Shown in pieces: positions 44,204-56,600 of a stretch of DNA of 60,000 bases. Made by a program: the position numbers and the translations under genes. The number at the start of each line of letters is the position of its first letter. Within the stretch, counting starts at the first letter, position 1. Source of the stretch: Acanthaster planci (Eukaryota > Echinodermata > Asteroidea > Valvatida > Acanthasteridae); assembly GCF_001949145.1 (NCBI RefSeq), contig NW_019091434.1:249353-309352 (forward strand). The letters run 5' to 3'. The notes beneath the pieces are model-generated. The model had not been told where the DNA came from. It did not search any database and worked only from the letters and a program-made list of their open reading frames with translations.

Positions 44204-47200
44204 AAAAGTATTTCAATCATAAATAAGACTTGAGGCTATGCATGGCGAAAGTACTAACTATGTGAAGTTTGCGGTGACACCATGTAATCAAATTCTCTCT
44301 TTGAGTGTGTGTGGTTCTGAAAAGAACCGGGGTTCACTCGACTTTTCGAACAGTGTGCTCTGTTCGTCTTCAGGAGAAAGGATGCCGAACTCTGGAGATT
44401 ATTTCAATCATGTTTGTATACGTGTACTATTGTGACACATAATGATATGCATGGAAACAAGTTGAACTGAATGTTCATTGCTTGTTTCCTTTTAATCCTA
44501 AAAGAACTGCGTTATTTTTGCCATTGGGGGATTGTCCCCCTCCAAGAACTCGGCTATGCCGAGCTCGATTTTTTTGAAACATTATGTGAATGTAAAAATA
44601 CTCCTTGTTATTACAAATGATGTTTGAGCTCAATCAGAAGTTATTCTTTTGTTGTTTTCGTCATTTGAAGTTTTGAAGTTCAAGGCTACATGCATGGGAG
44701 CCAGCCCGCGTGCATTAAGTACCAAACCAAATCTTTGGTTCACCGGTCTAGGATAAATGCACGCTACGCAAGAACTGTTCGTTTGATTTTTACAAAATTG
44801 GTGTCAAAATGACTGCAAAGAGTTACTCCAAAACTCATTAAGACTCAACTCCTGAAAAAAATGCACTACGGCGATATCAGAAAAATGGTGAGGGGCGGAT
44901 TCTCTTCCCCGCGGCTTTTTTAGGACGACTTTTGTGACAGTTATATGAGTGACTGAAGGTAGAGAGTCGAGGAAATGTGCATAGGTCTATCCACAAAAGT
45001 GCATTCAGATTGTTTGTTTATACCTCATAGTCTGAAATGCATAAAACAATAAAAATCCAGATAAAGGGCAGAATTTTTTGTAATACCTCTTTCGGCATAA
45101 TTTCTACATTTCAAACATTTTGTTAAACAAACAATTACTTTTGAATGCATGCATGAAGTTCTTTCTGTTTTTTGTCTTAGGAGATAGAGACTTACAGACT
45201 TATAAACATTTGGAGCATTTGGAGCAAATATATTTGAGTTAAAATAGACAAGCCCCCTAGTGCAAACTCTGTTTTAAAAGTGCGTACCTTAAGAAATTTC
45301 TCATTTACTACAACTTGATAAGGTGCTTTTTTTTAAACCACTAACTTTGGAGTAAAACATTTTACGTCTCTCTACGGGTAAAAAGGCTACACAGACCAAT
45401 GCTGAAACATAAAACAATCGACAATGTGTCAAGTTTACTCATATAAGGATCACGTTCACGACATATAGCTGCAACACTGAAGAAAACCAAATATTGCCTG
45501 CTTTTTTCTCAAGTTACATGTGGCTTCATCCGCTTCATCATAGTATGAGCGCCCCCATAAAACTGTGAAAAGAATCTGCCTAATGAATAAAAACTTCAGC
45601 ACTCCCCACCCTTTGGAAAATAATGTTAGGGTTGCAGGCCAGTAAATAGGTCCAAGATTGCTTGCGCGGACAAAATCATGATTTATAGGCTATGAAATTC
45701 TCTGCTATTAGAGCCTTTCATGGCACGTGGACTGGGTGGTTTGTTAAAAAGGTGGATGAAATGCAGGGGCAGGACTATCAGCTTGTATTTCTGAAAGTAT
45801 TGGACCAAATGGTCCCTCCGAATAGCTTTATTTTGCAATGAAGTGTAGGCATAAATTTCCAAAATGAGATGGGCCTCATGACTGTTTTGAGGGGTGATTT
45901 TCTCTAAAGAGAAATATCTTCAAAAGTTATCGGTTAAGCCGCTGAAAAAATGAAAGGAAAATGACAGATGAGAAAGTGAGCTTTAATTTCTTATGTGTCT
46001 TGAATACCTGTGAAACTCTGAGTATTTTTCCTAATATTTTGAAGTGGAGATATTTATCACTGCTGTCTATGGCAATTTATTTATTGGTCTGTACCTATAT
46101 TAAGGCTTTATTGTGAGGGTGCCGGATTGTACATAAATAATGCACTTTTCTTCCGTTAAGTTGAGACTAAAAGTTTGGAGATTACGAATAGTAAGGTGTA
46201 AATTTCCCACGGTACTTGTGTCAGTGTTACAGTTCTTCACGAACCCCTTCGCCGATTTTTCACAAAACCTTTTGTAAACTTGAAGTTGAGTTGAGGCATT
46301 TAGCTGTCAGCATCATTACTTCATGCATTCAGTTTATTCATTCGTACGGTGTTCGCATGACTACATTCATTGTGTGTATTTTCCGACGTCCAAGTACACG
46401 TGCAACGATTCCATTTCTTCAATGTTTGTAACTCTGAGAAACTTTTAGCTGCGGAAGTCAGTGTCGCAACCCCCTCCTCTTGAAAAGTTTCTCTCCTGTA
46501 ACCACGAACGGGTGTCGCTGGGGGCGGGGGCGCCGGGGGTGTCACACCCCCCTTTGGTTAGTTTTGTCAGCAAAATCATGGTCTGTTGGCTCAATAAAAA
46601 AACAAGAACGGAGTGTCGGCGGGCTAGGGGATCAGACTGCGCGACAGTCCGTCGCCAAATTTCATGCGGCACCCCCCCAAGTCTGTCGACGCCCGTGTAT
46701 ACGCTGCCGATGCTCAAGTAAGAAACAACTAATTTTCATTATAATTAATATATGTCAACCTAACATTTCTTTGTAGTGCTGGCTTGAATGTCATAAAACT
46801 CTTGGCCAATAAACTTTGCAAGTGACCTTGAAATTTAGGCCCGTGGCGTCCCACCCCAAAATTCTTTGAGTTGGTATTTATAGTCTGGCATATAGTAAAA
46901 GATATTCCACTTCTATGATATGTGCACGCAACACGTCAGGGCTACGTTCAGGCTATAATTGATGAATTGTTTCTTCAGTCTGGACTAGTGGACGGTCACG
47001 TACGTACGCTGACAGTGTTCACAAATTCTTCATAACAACTTCACTTCTGCGGGAGTATGTTGAACAAACCGGCTTTACCAATTTATCAGTCTTGAGTACA
47101 CTATCTGGATAAGCCAATGTCGGATTACTATGGATTTTTTGTCGTCGTTGGCGCAGTGTGGGGAAATCGATTTTGTTCACTGGGGGTCATTGTGGGAAAT

Positions 47201-47419
47201 GATGCCAACCGTGGCAGACCTTGGTTAGCAACGGGACCGGCCATTTTGAAGCCAAATTGACAATCGACCAAGTTTGAAGTTCGTATTTACACTGCTGTTG
47301 CTCACCTTAATGCTCAACGTTTGAAACCATGCCGCTGACTTACAATTTTGCTGCGTTGCAAGAACTCCTTTGGAATAATGTTTTTTTGTGTTTTTTTTTG
47401 AGGGAATGACCCGTGAAAT

Positions 47420-47622
47420 ATGAACGTTAGCAACCGGCATAGGCTCCGGCCTAGGCCTAATTACGACTCGGACTCGCCGTCGTCCTTAAAGGATGGCACC
47501 GGGTTCCTTGCCGACACGCCGGGGGGTTCCAGTTCGGCAACTTCGGTGTCAAGCGACCGTCGGGACGCATTCGTAAAGAAAAGATACAACTCACACTCTG
47601 GACTTTCATATGATTCAAGCCG
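47420..47622 (+). CDS. KIF12: KIF12 exon 1 (leader)
   Basis: Encodes MNVSNRHRLRPRPNYDSDSP and a Ser-rich stretch; donor gtaggt. Disordered-looking, with no known domain. Confidence 0.75.
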
Positions 47623-50600
47623 GTAGGTACATTTAAATTCATAGTCCCCTGTGGCATCATGACAAGATTTTATTTGACCGGTACTTGGGTACCTTTATTA
47701 GGGACTGACAAAATGTTTTAGGCCTACGCCTACATCAGTACAAGTACCTGTTTAGCAGACAGGTTATTTACTTAGGCCTACCACTCACTGAAACCTCTGC
47801 CGGGGCCTAATATAAGCTTTGAGCTTTTTGATTGTAGGGCCTATTTGATGGAGATCTTTTATCATGTCTGGGAGTAGAGTCTGCTAGATTTTTAACAAAT
47901 CAAATTTGATGCATCTTTGAGAAGGAATACAGCTTCCATAGTCTAGTTGATCTTTAATTTTGGGACTTAGTCTGTGGCTGGGCCCCAGCTTTCAATCTCC
48001 ATTGACATGATACCGGTATGATAAATGTTTACAAACTTTGACTTCAATCCTGAGCAGTTGACAAGAAAAAATTGTCTTTAGCACTGCATTGAAAAAAGTA
48101 GACAAATATAGGCCTATGCTTGAATCTCAGACTTCGGCTACTTTTGTGTTTTACCCTGGTACATGTTCTCGGGTCTATGTTTTTTAACACACCGGCATTT
48201 AAACCAAAATATGGAATTTGTTCCAATGAACAATTTGATTTTGATTGGCCTTGGGGGCACATTTACACATCATTGATTAAGTTTGCCAGGCATGGTAGGC
48301 AGAGGATCTGTATGCAGTGTTGGCCCTAGTTTTGAAATGCTCTCTGTACCAAACCATGCAAACCAGGCATTAGTTGTTTGCAATTTGTTCACAGACTTTA
48401 CTTCCTTTGGAAAGAAAAATTCCCCGAAATATAAAAATAAGAAAGAACTGAGTATCCTCCATTATATTTGAGCGTCATACATGTACACACCAACAGGCCT
48501 CAAAAGGACACTTTCTATTTGGGTTTTTTTGTGAGAAAAGGGGCTTCTTCTACCCGGGAGGAACAGCAATATTACTGTCACTGACCCTGTTGACTTTGTT
48601 GGCCTTTGTGAAATTCAAAAACCATGCTGGTTTGACGTGGAGCCCTTTCCGAAATGGAAATTTCATTTCCTTGAAGAGTACAAAGTACATGTACATGTAT
48701 ACATGTAAGACTTGACATTTTGGTTAGGGAATAGATAAGGGAAATGCATGGTCACAACCAAAAACTAATCCAGTGACCTTGTGACGCTGGAACATCAATG
48801 CCATCCGCCACATGATAACTGTTTCAATTTGCTTTGAACAATTATTAAAATGTTATAACGTTTTCAAAATGACATCATACAAGCACAGACCTAATACAAG
48901 CACATTGTTGTTGCTAGTTACAGAGTCTCGTGAGATAGCAGTAGTGTATATCAATGTATTTTTTGATTGGCTCTTGATACTGACATTTGCAAATCTGTTC
49001 ATGTCAATTCATGCATTCTGGCTCTGTCTGACTAAGGGTTGGGTCACGTTACTTACAATGTTGCTTTTGGGGATTGCTCAAAGTTTATAAAAATCAAAAT
49101 TTAATGAAATGAAAATGCTGTTCTATTTGTAAAAATGCCACAATTCCAACGATTCAAATGCTAGCAGACCAATACTCCCAGTGTACACATGTGATTTGTT
49201 TAAAATGTGCACTACTGTGCAAGGTAATGCAACAAGTTTATTGCACATGAAACCTTTCTGGTTAAGTGCTGTCCTACCATTAAAAAAAAAATTGAACTTA
49301 GCAGTAATTATGGATTATAAACTTACATGTACATGCTACAGAATGTTTTACTCCACTTTTACACACACTGACAGCTTTTCGAGTTTTAAAAGCATGTACA
49401 TGTACGTACATGTAGTATTCGAATTCTTGCAATAAGTCAAAAGTTTTGATCTCATTGAAAGGATTGAATTACAGTTTACCCCCACTTTGTCCTGCTGTGG
49501 AATTCCTTTTGTAGATACAGTAGCTACCTTGCCCATGGCCTGCTAACCATGGTTACTGATCACAGATTTCAAGGCCTGCTTGACCTATTCAGAATAGCAC
49601 TGATATTGAATTGCTGGGTTTGGTTTCCACATTTTATCACCTGTGAAAGTGTGCTCAGAAGTCTGTTGTGCAGAGGTGGAAAATGAACTTCTGCACTTGA
49701 GTTGGGAGGCCGTGGTTGAAGACAAAAGAGTGATTCAAGCAAAAGGCATTGAAAAGAAGTTTACAGAAATCATACCGTACATCTAATCATGCCTACCTCC
49801 ATGATCTCTTTGCTACAGATACTGTACTAGTCACCTAAGCCTCCGTGGCTGTGTAAGACTTGTTGGTGCATGCAGGGTAGATTTCATGCCAAAATGGGCT
49901 CTTTTCACCTGATTTCCCAATTTAGGGGTCGCTTGCCTCCAGCAATAAGATTTGATTTCAGTGCAAATATGGTTGTCCACTTCAATAGCTCCCAGTTTCT
50001 AAGGAAGCGTTGTTTGCATAGCAACAAAGCGGGCTTCTGTTTTACACATGGTCTTGGGCTGTACCATATGACCTTGTGAGGCTTGTGTGACTGTGAGCAC
50101 TGCAGTAATGTACAGGTAAACAATAAACTAGGAGTGTATAACAAAATTCTACACTGAAATTCATTTTGTACAAAACTGAAATTGTATTTTTTGTGTATCA
50201 TGGAAACTTCCATAATAAATCAATGTAAACACAAGTTCATAGCGTACAAATACATAATTTAGAGGAATTTGAGTTTTGCCCTTTTTGAAAGTGTGATTTT
50301 TACAAAAATTAATATAGTAATAAGCAGGACAATTTGTTCTATAAATTCTGTCAGTTTCTCAGGAGGCACAACTCTGTGAGCCAAATAGTCTTTGAATCCA
50401 GAGAATTACTCTCTGACCATGGACATTATGTGAGCATTCTCGAGTGCTCTGTTATACTTGTTTACAGTGACACTGTCCAAGTACATGTATTTTCAGTTTG
50501 TATTGCACCCGTAGTAATTAGATATAGGTCTTGCATTGGTATTCAACTCTGCCATAAGTTGTGTTATTAATGATCGTTTTATTTATAGACTGAACTCAGC

Positions 50601-53600
50601 CCCGGATTCCTTGGCTGATGACTGGGACCTTGAAGACGGAGGCTTGGAGCAAGTGAATGTTGTTGCAAGGTGAGTTCCAGATCCTGACAGACTGTTCATG
50701 AAATATCACATTGTAATCAACTCCTCCCCTCTTAGATTTATTGAGCTCACTGTGGGACAACCTCTATTTATAGTGACACTTTACTCTGAAATAATCCATT
50801 AGGGCTCAAATGATGGCAAGAAGTGAGTGAAAACCTGTGAGTTTAAATTTAATTCTTTCAGAGAGTAAAATGACAGACATTGTTCCGGTATGCTTTGTTT
50901 GAGCAAGTGTAGGTCAGTGTTTACTGAAAATTAGCATGGAAATTGTTGTACAGTACAGTAACTCTAAACATTATATTTTTTGTGGAAATAAATCAGACAC
51001 CAGACTTGAGTTTGTTTCAAAGAGACCTTTCGGATCCCCAGTGTTGGCCGAAATCCATTTCAAGGGTCACTCTGAGGTGCACTCCATCATGCTGATTGTT
51101 TACATGTATGCTTTCCTTCCAATTTCATTGCAAGGTTGAGTGGGAAAATTTACCCATTTACTGACCAGGGCATCTGTCATTACTTTTGCAGCAGGTTGAG
51201 TATTAATAAGCATTTGACATGTTAAGTCAAAGGCACTGGTGCATGGCCAATGAAACTATGGAAATTGTATCAGTTTAGATGGCTTGTTGCTCTAGCGAAT
51301 GAAGTGTTGGTACACAACCAGACAACATAGTCCCCATTGACATGTGACATGTGTGAGGTTATGTCAGCAGGACCTTTTCATTGCCCTGGGGCAGAGGTTT
51401 ATCCCTCTGGGATCAAAGGAGGTCGGGCTGGTTTTTATGCCAACATTGACAGGTGAAATAATGTATTGGCTGGTTTATGTACATGCACAATGTAGAAGAC
51501 AAGCAACAATTGTAGGAAAATTCGGACAGTGATCTTTGCACTTAAATTAACTTGTGTCAACTTTCTATGACCAGCAGTGTGAAGTTGAAGCACAGATTGA
51601 ACAAGATGGAAGTAATGTGGTGTTATTTTTTCACAATGAAATTTTGTACTGCTGAGGTCACAAGCCAGAATTCAAGTTGTCACAAGTCACATTGTAAACT
51701 TTCATGTATTGTAAGTTTGGATGCTGTTAATTACATCATTGTACATGGAAGTGTGAACTGCCTTGATTTTGTGAATTCATTTGTAGTGAATGTCCTATGT
51801 GTGACGATTGTACATGTACATGTACAGGTAGGCCTACATCAGGTCATTGTTGTAATTTGAGATGTATTTTATCCCTCAAATTGTGATTATCCATCAAATT
51901 TCACCCTAAAAATGAATATGATGTATGAAAAGAGTTCAAGTGGATGAAGCTATCCTTGGCCACGGACATTTTGATATGTTACTGAAGTGAAGTGTCAGTA
52001 TAATGGGTGGTGGGGGGATTGTAGCAAAGAGGGTGTGTGTACATGTAAGTGTAAAGGCTGTAGCTTCCTGCGAGTTTGAAAAGTCAGCAAGAGATGCTGT
52101 ACATTACCACCTTCATGGATGGACTCTTTTATCAAGAATCCATTACATCACTCTTTCAAATCTGCATTAAAAGTGACAACGTTTGATGCAGTGTGAATTA
52201 ACCACAATCCCCTTTACCGAGAGAGAGTGTTCAGGACCAGTCCTGAAAGAGGAAGCATAATATGCCCACAGGTGATTCGGAAATGAGAAGAATCAAATGA
52301 CAAATGGGCATGGCCCACTGTGGTTCTTTGTGAGGGACTCTGGAGGTGGGATTGGAGGGGAAACGAAGGGGATATTTATAGGCTGACGGACAATAGGAGG
52401 ATGGTGGTCAGTGATGCTGCTTGATGGGGAACAGGTGGACGCAGTGGCTAAAGCATCATAAGCCCACTCTGTTTATAGTCCTGTGTTATTTTTTGAATCA
52501 CTAATGGACTTTATTTATGTCACTTTCTTTTCTATTTACACTTGTGAAAACTCCAAATATCATGTGGGAAAAATGTGCGCAAAGAGAAAAGGGATGTTGG
52601 AAATAAACATTAATACATAAAGAAAGCAACTCCAAATTAAATCTTCAATTTAGGTACATGTACATGTACTTGTTACCATGAACTGTTTGGTGTGCAAGCT
52701 TGTACATATTTGAGTATTGTAGTGTACATGTATCTTGTAGATTAGCTTAATGCTCAGCCTTTAGTGGTTATTTCAAACCGTTTGATCTACACAGTGTTTA
52801 AAAAATCTTACTTTATCCTGACAAGTTCAACTCAATGTCATTAAAAATGCATACAGTACAATTGTAAACCTTTCAGTGTATGTGCACATGTACATAAATT
52901 CATTCTTCATTTGAATATAGATGCCTTCATGATTAATAGAGAGCAAACAAATTTGGACTGGTTGATGAGATTAAACACAGTGCTGTTTTCAGGACTGTTG
53001 ACCGTGAGCAGATGCATGTCCCTGGTCTAAAGGTCTGGGCAATGCCATGAAACAAACTCCACTCTCCCCATTGGCATTCACAGTGGACTATGTTTCCCCC
53101 CCAAAAAAAAGACAATTTTTTTATTGTGGTGGAAATTATTCCACTACTTAGTATGGTAAAAGCCCTACAATTTAGCCTCACCCCTCAGAAATTCCATAAA
53201 GGTTGCAAAGGGAATTCCCCAACTTTGGCCTCCTGAAAAAAAAACCCCAAAACAGAAGAAAAGGCACCCCCAAAATTTCATATTTGGTCCAAACTTCCAG
53301 TTAGCTTTCACATTTTTGTACATTGAGAATTCGTGTAAAAAGAGAGACGAGACTTCCGTGAAGCATACATGTACGTCTAGCTTCTTTAGGATTCATTTGT
53401 TTGTTCAGCTAGTAAGTGAATGCAGTTTGCTGTAGTCTTTGGTCAATAAGTAATATTGACCAGAACACTTAGCAAAAGTGCATCAGTAAATACAGCATTG
53501 CTTCACCTGATAATGCGAAGTCAAGCTCTGAAGGTGTAGTTTTCCTGCAAGATAAATATATTTGATGAAGGATTAGAGGCTGTACATGTACATTGTGAAA

Positions 53601-56600
53601 GATAAGCTGTGCACAATGACATGTTCACAGAAACTTCCCAGTTGCTACATGTATGTACCAGTACATCTGATAAAGAAAAGGAAAGATTGTTTTGTGTCTT
53701 CTGTTTGTAAACAGTGCAGCTCAGCCCAGCCAATTGTTTTGGACAGCCTGAACAGTTACAGTTTCGGTGAAAAGTTACGGTACACGGACAGCATTTCTAA
53801 CCAGCAGTTGAAAAAAGTGAAATTGCCTGGAATTGCAGAATGGAGCATCTGTTGTTTTGGTACTTGGTCACAGCTTTCTCTCCGTATGTTCCATTCGCAT
53901 TTGAAATTATGCAAACTTGTGCACGCATACCGGTACCAGTCTATGATTCTTAACCATACATGTATGTACATGTAGGCCTACATGAATGTTGCAATATTTA
54001 CTGTTAATTTGTGTGATGTTCCATTAATCCATGTTTGCGTAGCTGAGCTCAATGATCCTAGCATTCACCTTGTGCAACACGTGTTGATTGACAATGAAGC
54101 ACTGGTACTTCTTAAATCCAAATGGGTAATTCCAGAAATTAGGGGTCCATTTTTGTGTGTGTCCCTCTCACACCTGACAAATGATTTTGTAAGTTCATAA
54201 CACATTTTATAATTTCCAAGAGTGAAAAATTAATATAAATTACCTGTCAAACAAATAGTAATAGTTTGAAATGAATTCCGGTGATATTTCCATGTCAAAT
54301 ACCAAAGGTCAGATGTAACAGAGACACAAAAATGTTACAGTTTTGGGCCCCTGATTTCTGAAATTACCCAAATCACATTACAGAATTTTGTCCTGAATAT
54401 AAGAGAAAAAATAGTCACAAATGAATAGTTGTAGTTTTACATAACAGCTACAAAAGACTTGGACAATAAGTGTGTTTCTGTTTTTGTTGAGAGAATGTGT
54501 TCCAAACCTCCTCTGAAAAAGGAAAATAAAAGTTCTGACTACATTTAACTTCAAACAAATAAATATTGTAGCTTGGGACAAATGTACGTGTGCTGATAGG
54601 GGTGAAATTGCAGCTTAAACCATAGCCTTCATGAGTTCATGCAGTAAGATGAGTAATGGAAAATCAGTGCTTGCCACTGCTTGATGAGAAACCTGAGGCA
54701 AAGTTTGTTTTGCAGTTGTTGTGCAGGACTCTTGTGAGGGGCTTTATGCTCTGTGTAGTACATCGGGAAGCCTTATCAACCTTTGAGTCCTTTTAAAAGG
54801 CAGCTTGAGGGACAAAGCAGTGAGCTGGTGTTGTTCAGCTTTATTGATGACTTTCATAAGAAAGCCTACTGAGTCTTTCAACCTGTCTGGAGTCTGGATT
54901 ACCACTAGTATGTTTCCAGTTGTGCGGTATCCAGGGCACCATTGAGGGTGTCCTACATATTCATGAGATTTGCTTCTCCTCAAGTGTGGTGTGGAAACTG
55001 GGAAATACCCCCTGATTAAACTGTCTCGGATCCATGTGGCAGCACATGATTTACGCAGTAGGCATTATCACTTCTCAGCGGGCATTATCAAATGATGTGT
55101 TTCGACAAATAGGAATAGAAAAACTGTCCCAGGTATTTATGACGACTTGTTAACTTAATAACACTTCTGCATGTAATCCCCCCCCCCATGTTGCCCTTCA
55201 AACTTGGTCTGATATTTTCCCTTTAGATCAAGTTGTTTCCTTTAGATGCATGTCTAAACCACATACCACACCAAGACGTGCATACCTGGTACTGTAGTAG
55301 TTCAGCTTACTGTAGCTATGTGATGATGTAGTACCCATGATTTGTCTGTGTACATTTTTTCACACCCATAAATTCCAGGGTGCGACCACTCAGTGAGGCA
55401 GAGATAAAACGAGGGGACAAGGACTGCGTCAAAATCCAGCACAATTCATCCTCAATCACAGTGAGTCAAGTGGACTGACGTTACATGCAGTAATGTATCC
55501 CTTTGGGTTGGGTCTAGGGGGTTAAATGGGGATTTTTGTTGTTGTTGATTTTTTTTTAGTCATAAGAATCTCCAAAGAAAAAAAAGAGGAGGGGGCTATT
55601 CCCGACTGCTCTTATGCTCTGCCACCCAAAATATTTTGCTTAACCGCTGTTTTGAAATTATTTTTACTTCACTGTGATGTGCACATACAAGCTTTCAAAA
55701 CAACCTGAACCTGTTCAGTCTTGTACAAACTTTACCCAACTCCCTACATGTAGAATATCCCAAGGTTTTATCTTGAATTTACATGTACCACAGAGAAAGG
55801 TTGGGAACATTAAGCTAAAATCTCTGACTCAGCACTGCATTTACTAAGTGCCCTCTGATCTAGTGCATGAAAATGATCGTGGGGAGCAGAGGTCTACTGT
55901 GTGTATGTGGCATTGGAAAGGAAATTACCGTATAGTCAAAACAATTTCTGTGCATCCAACAATCCTGACTGGATTTCTTTCTACTGCAGCTGGGCAGCAC
56001 AGAGAAGAGTAAAACCTTCACATTCAACTCCGTCTTTAACAGCCGCACCAGCCAGCGAGAGGTGCTGGAGAAATGTGGCATCAAGCAGATGATAGAGATG
56101 GCTGTGGACGGCTACTCCTGCACCACGTTTGCCTATGGGCAGACTGGATCGGGCAAGACGTACACGATAACTGGGCCCATCAGTCAGGTGACTGCTAAAC
56201 TAGCAGCGACTGTTGTAAAAACCTGAATGAAGTTCAGTGGTCTGATTGGTGCATGTACATGTAGTTCATTGATCACATGTCATTGAAATACATGTATTTG
56301 CTCCAGGGCCCGGCTGGTTTACTCCAGGGTGACTAGAATGTTCTGTTCCATGGTCACTTGAAATTTCTGGATTTGTGTATTTGTAATGAATACTCTAAGT
56401 ATGTCAAATTAAAAGAACAATTTTATTTCATTGCAGGTGCAATGTTGGATCCCTGTAAAGCTCATGAAAATATTTTCACCATTGCTGTCGTAAACAATCA
56501 TTATTTGTAAACTATTTGTTTTCACGTAGGATTAATATGCAGTACATGAAATTATGATTTTCCCCATCCGTAAAGCATTTCCCTGTATTGTACAATGTAA

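Larger units (their letters stand above)
39504..47419. other. Intergenic region between divergent HNMT-like gene and KIF12
   Basis: About 7.9 kb without a supported exon. It contains the elements listed and, at 42720-42960, a patch of small palindromes such as gagtgaaaaatcactc. The 124-codon frame at 43410-43784 has no recognised domain. Promoters for both flanking genes should lie at the ends, but no core motif stands out. Confidence 0.5.

Noticed and set aside
53586-53975. 129-codon frame inside KIF12 intron 2
   Set aside because: Low-complexity content, TACATGTA repeats and no domain. KIF12 splicing skips it in phase.
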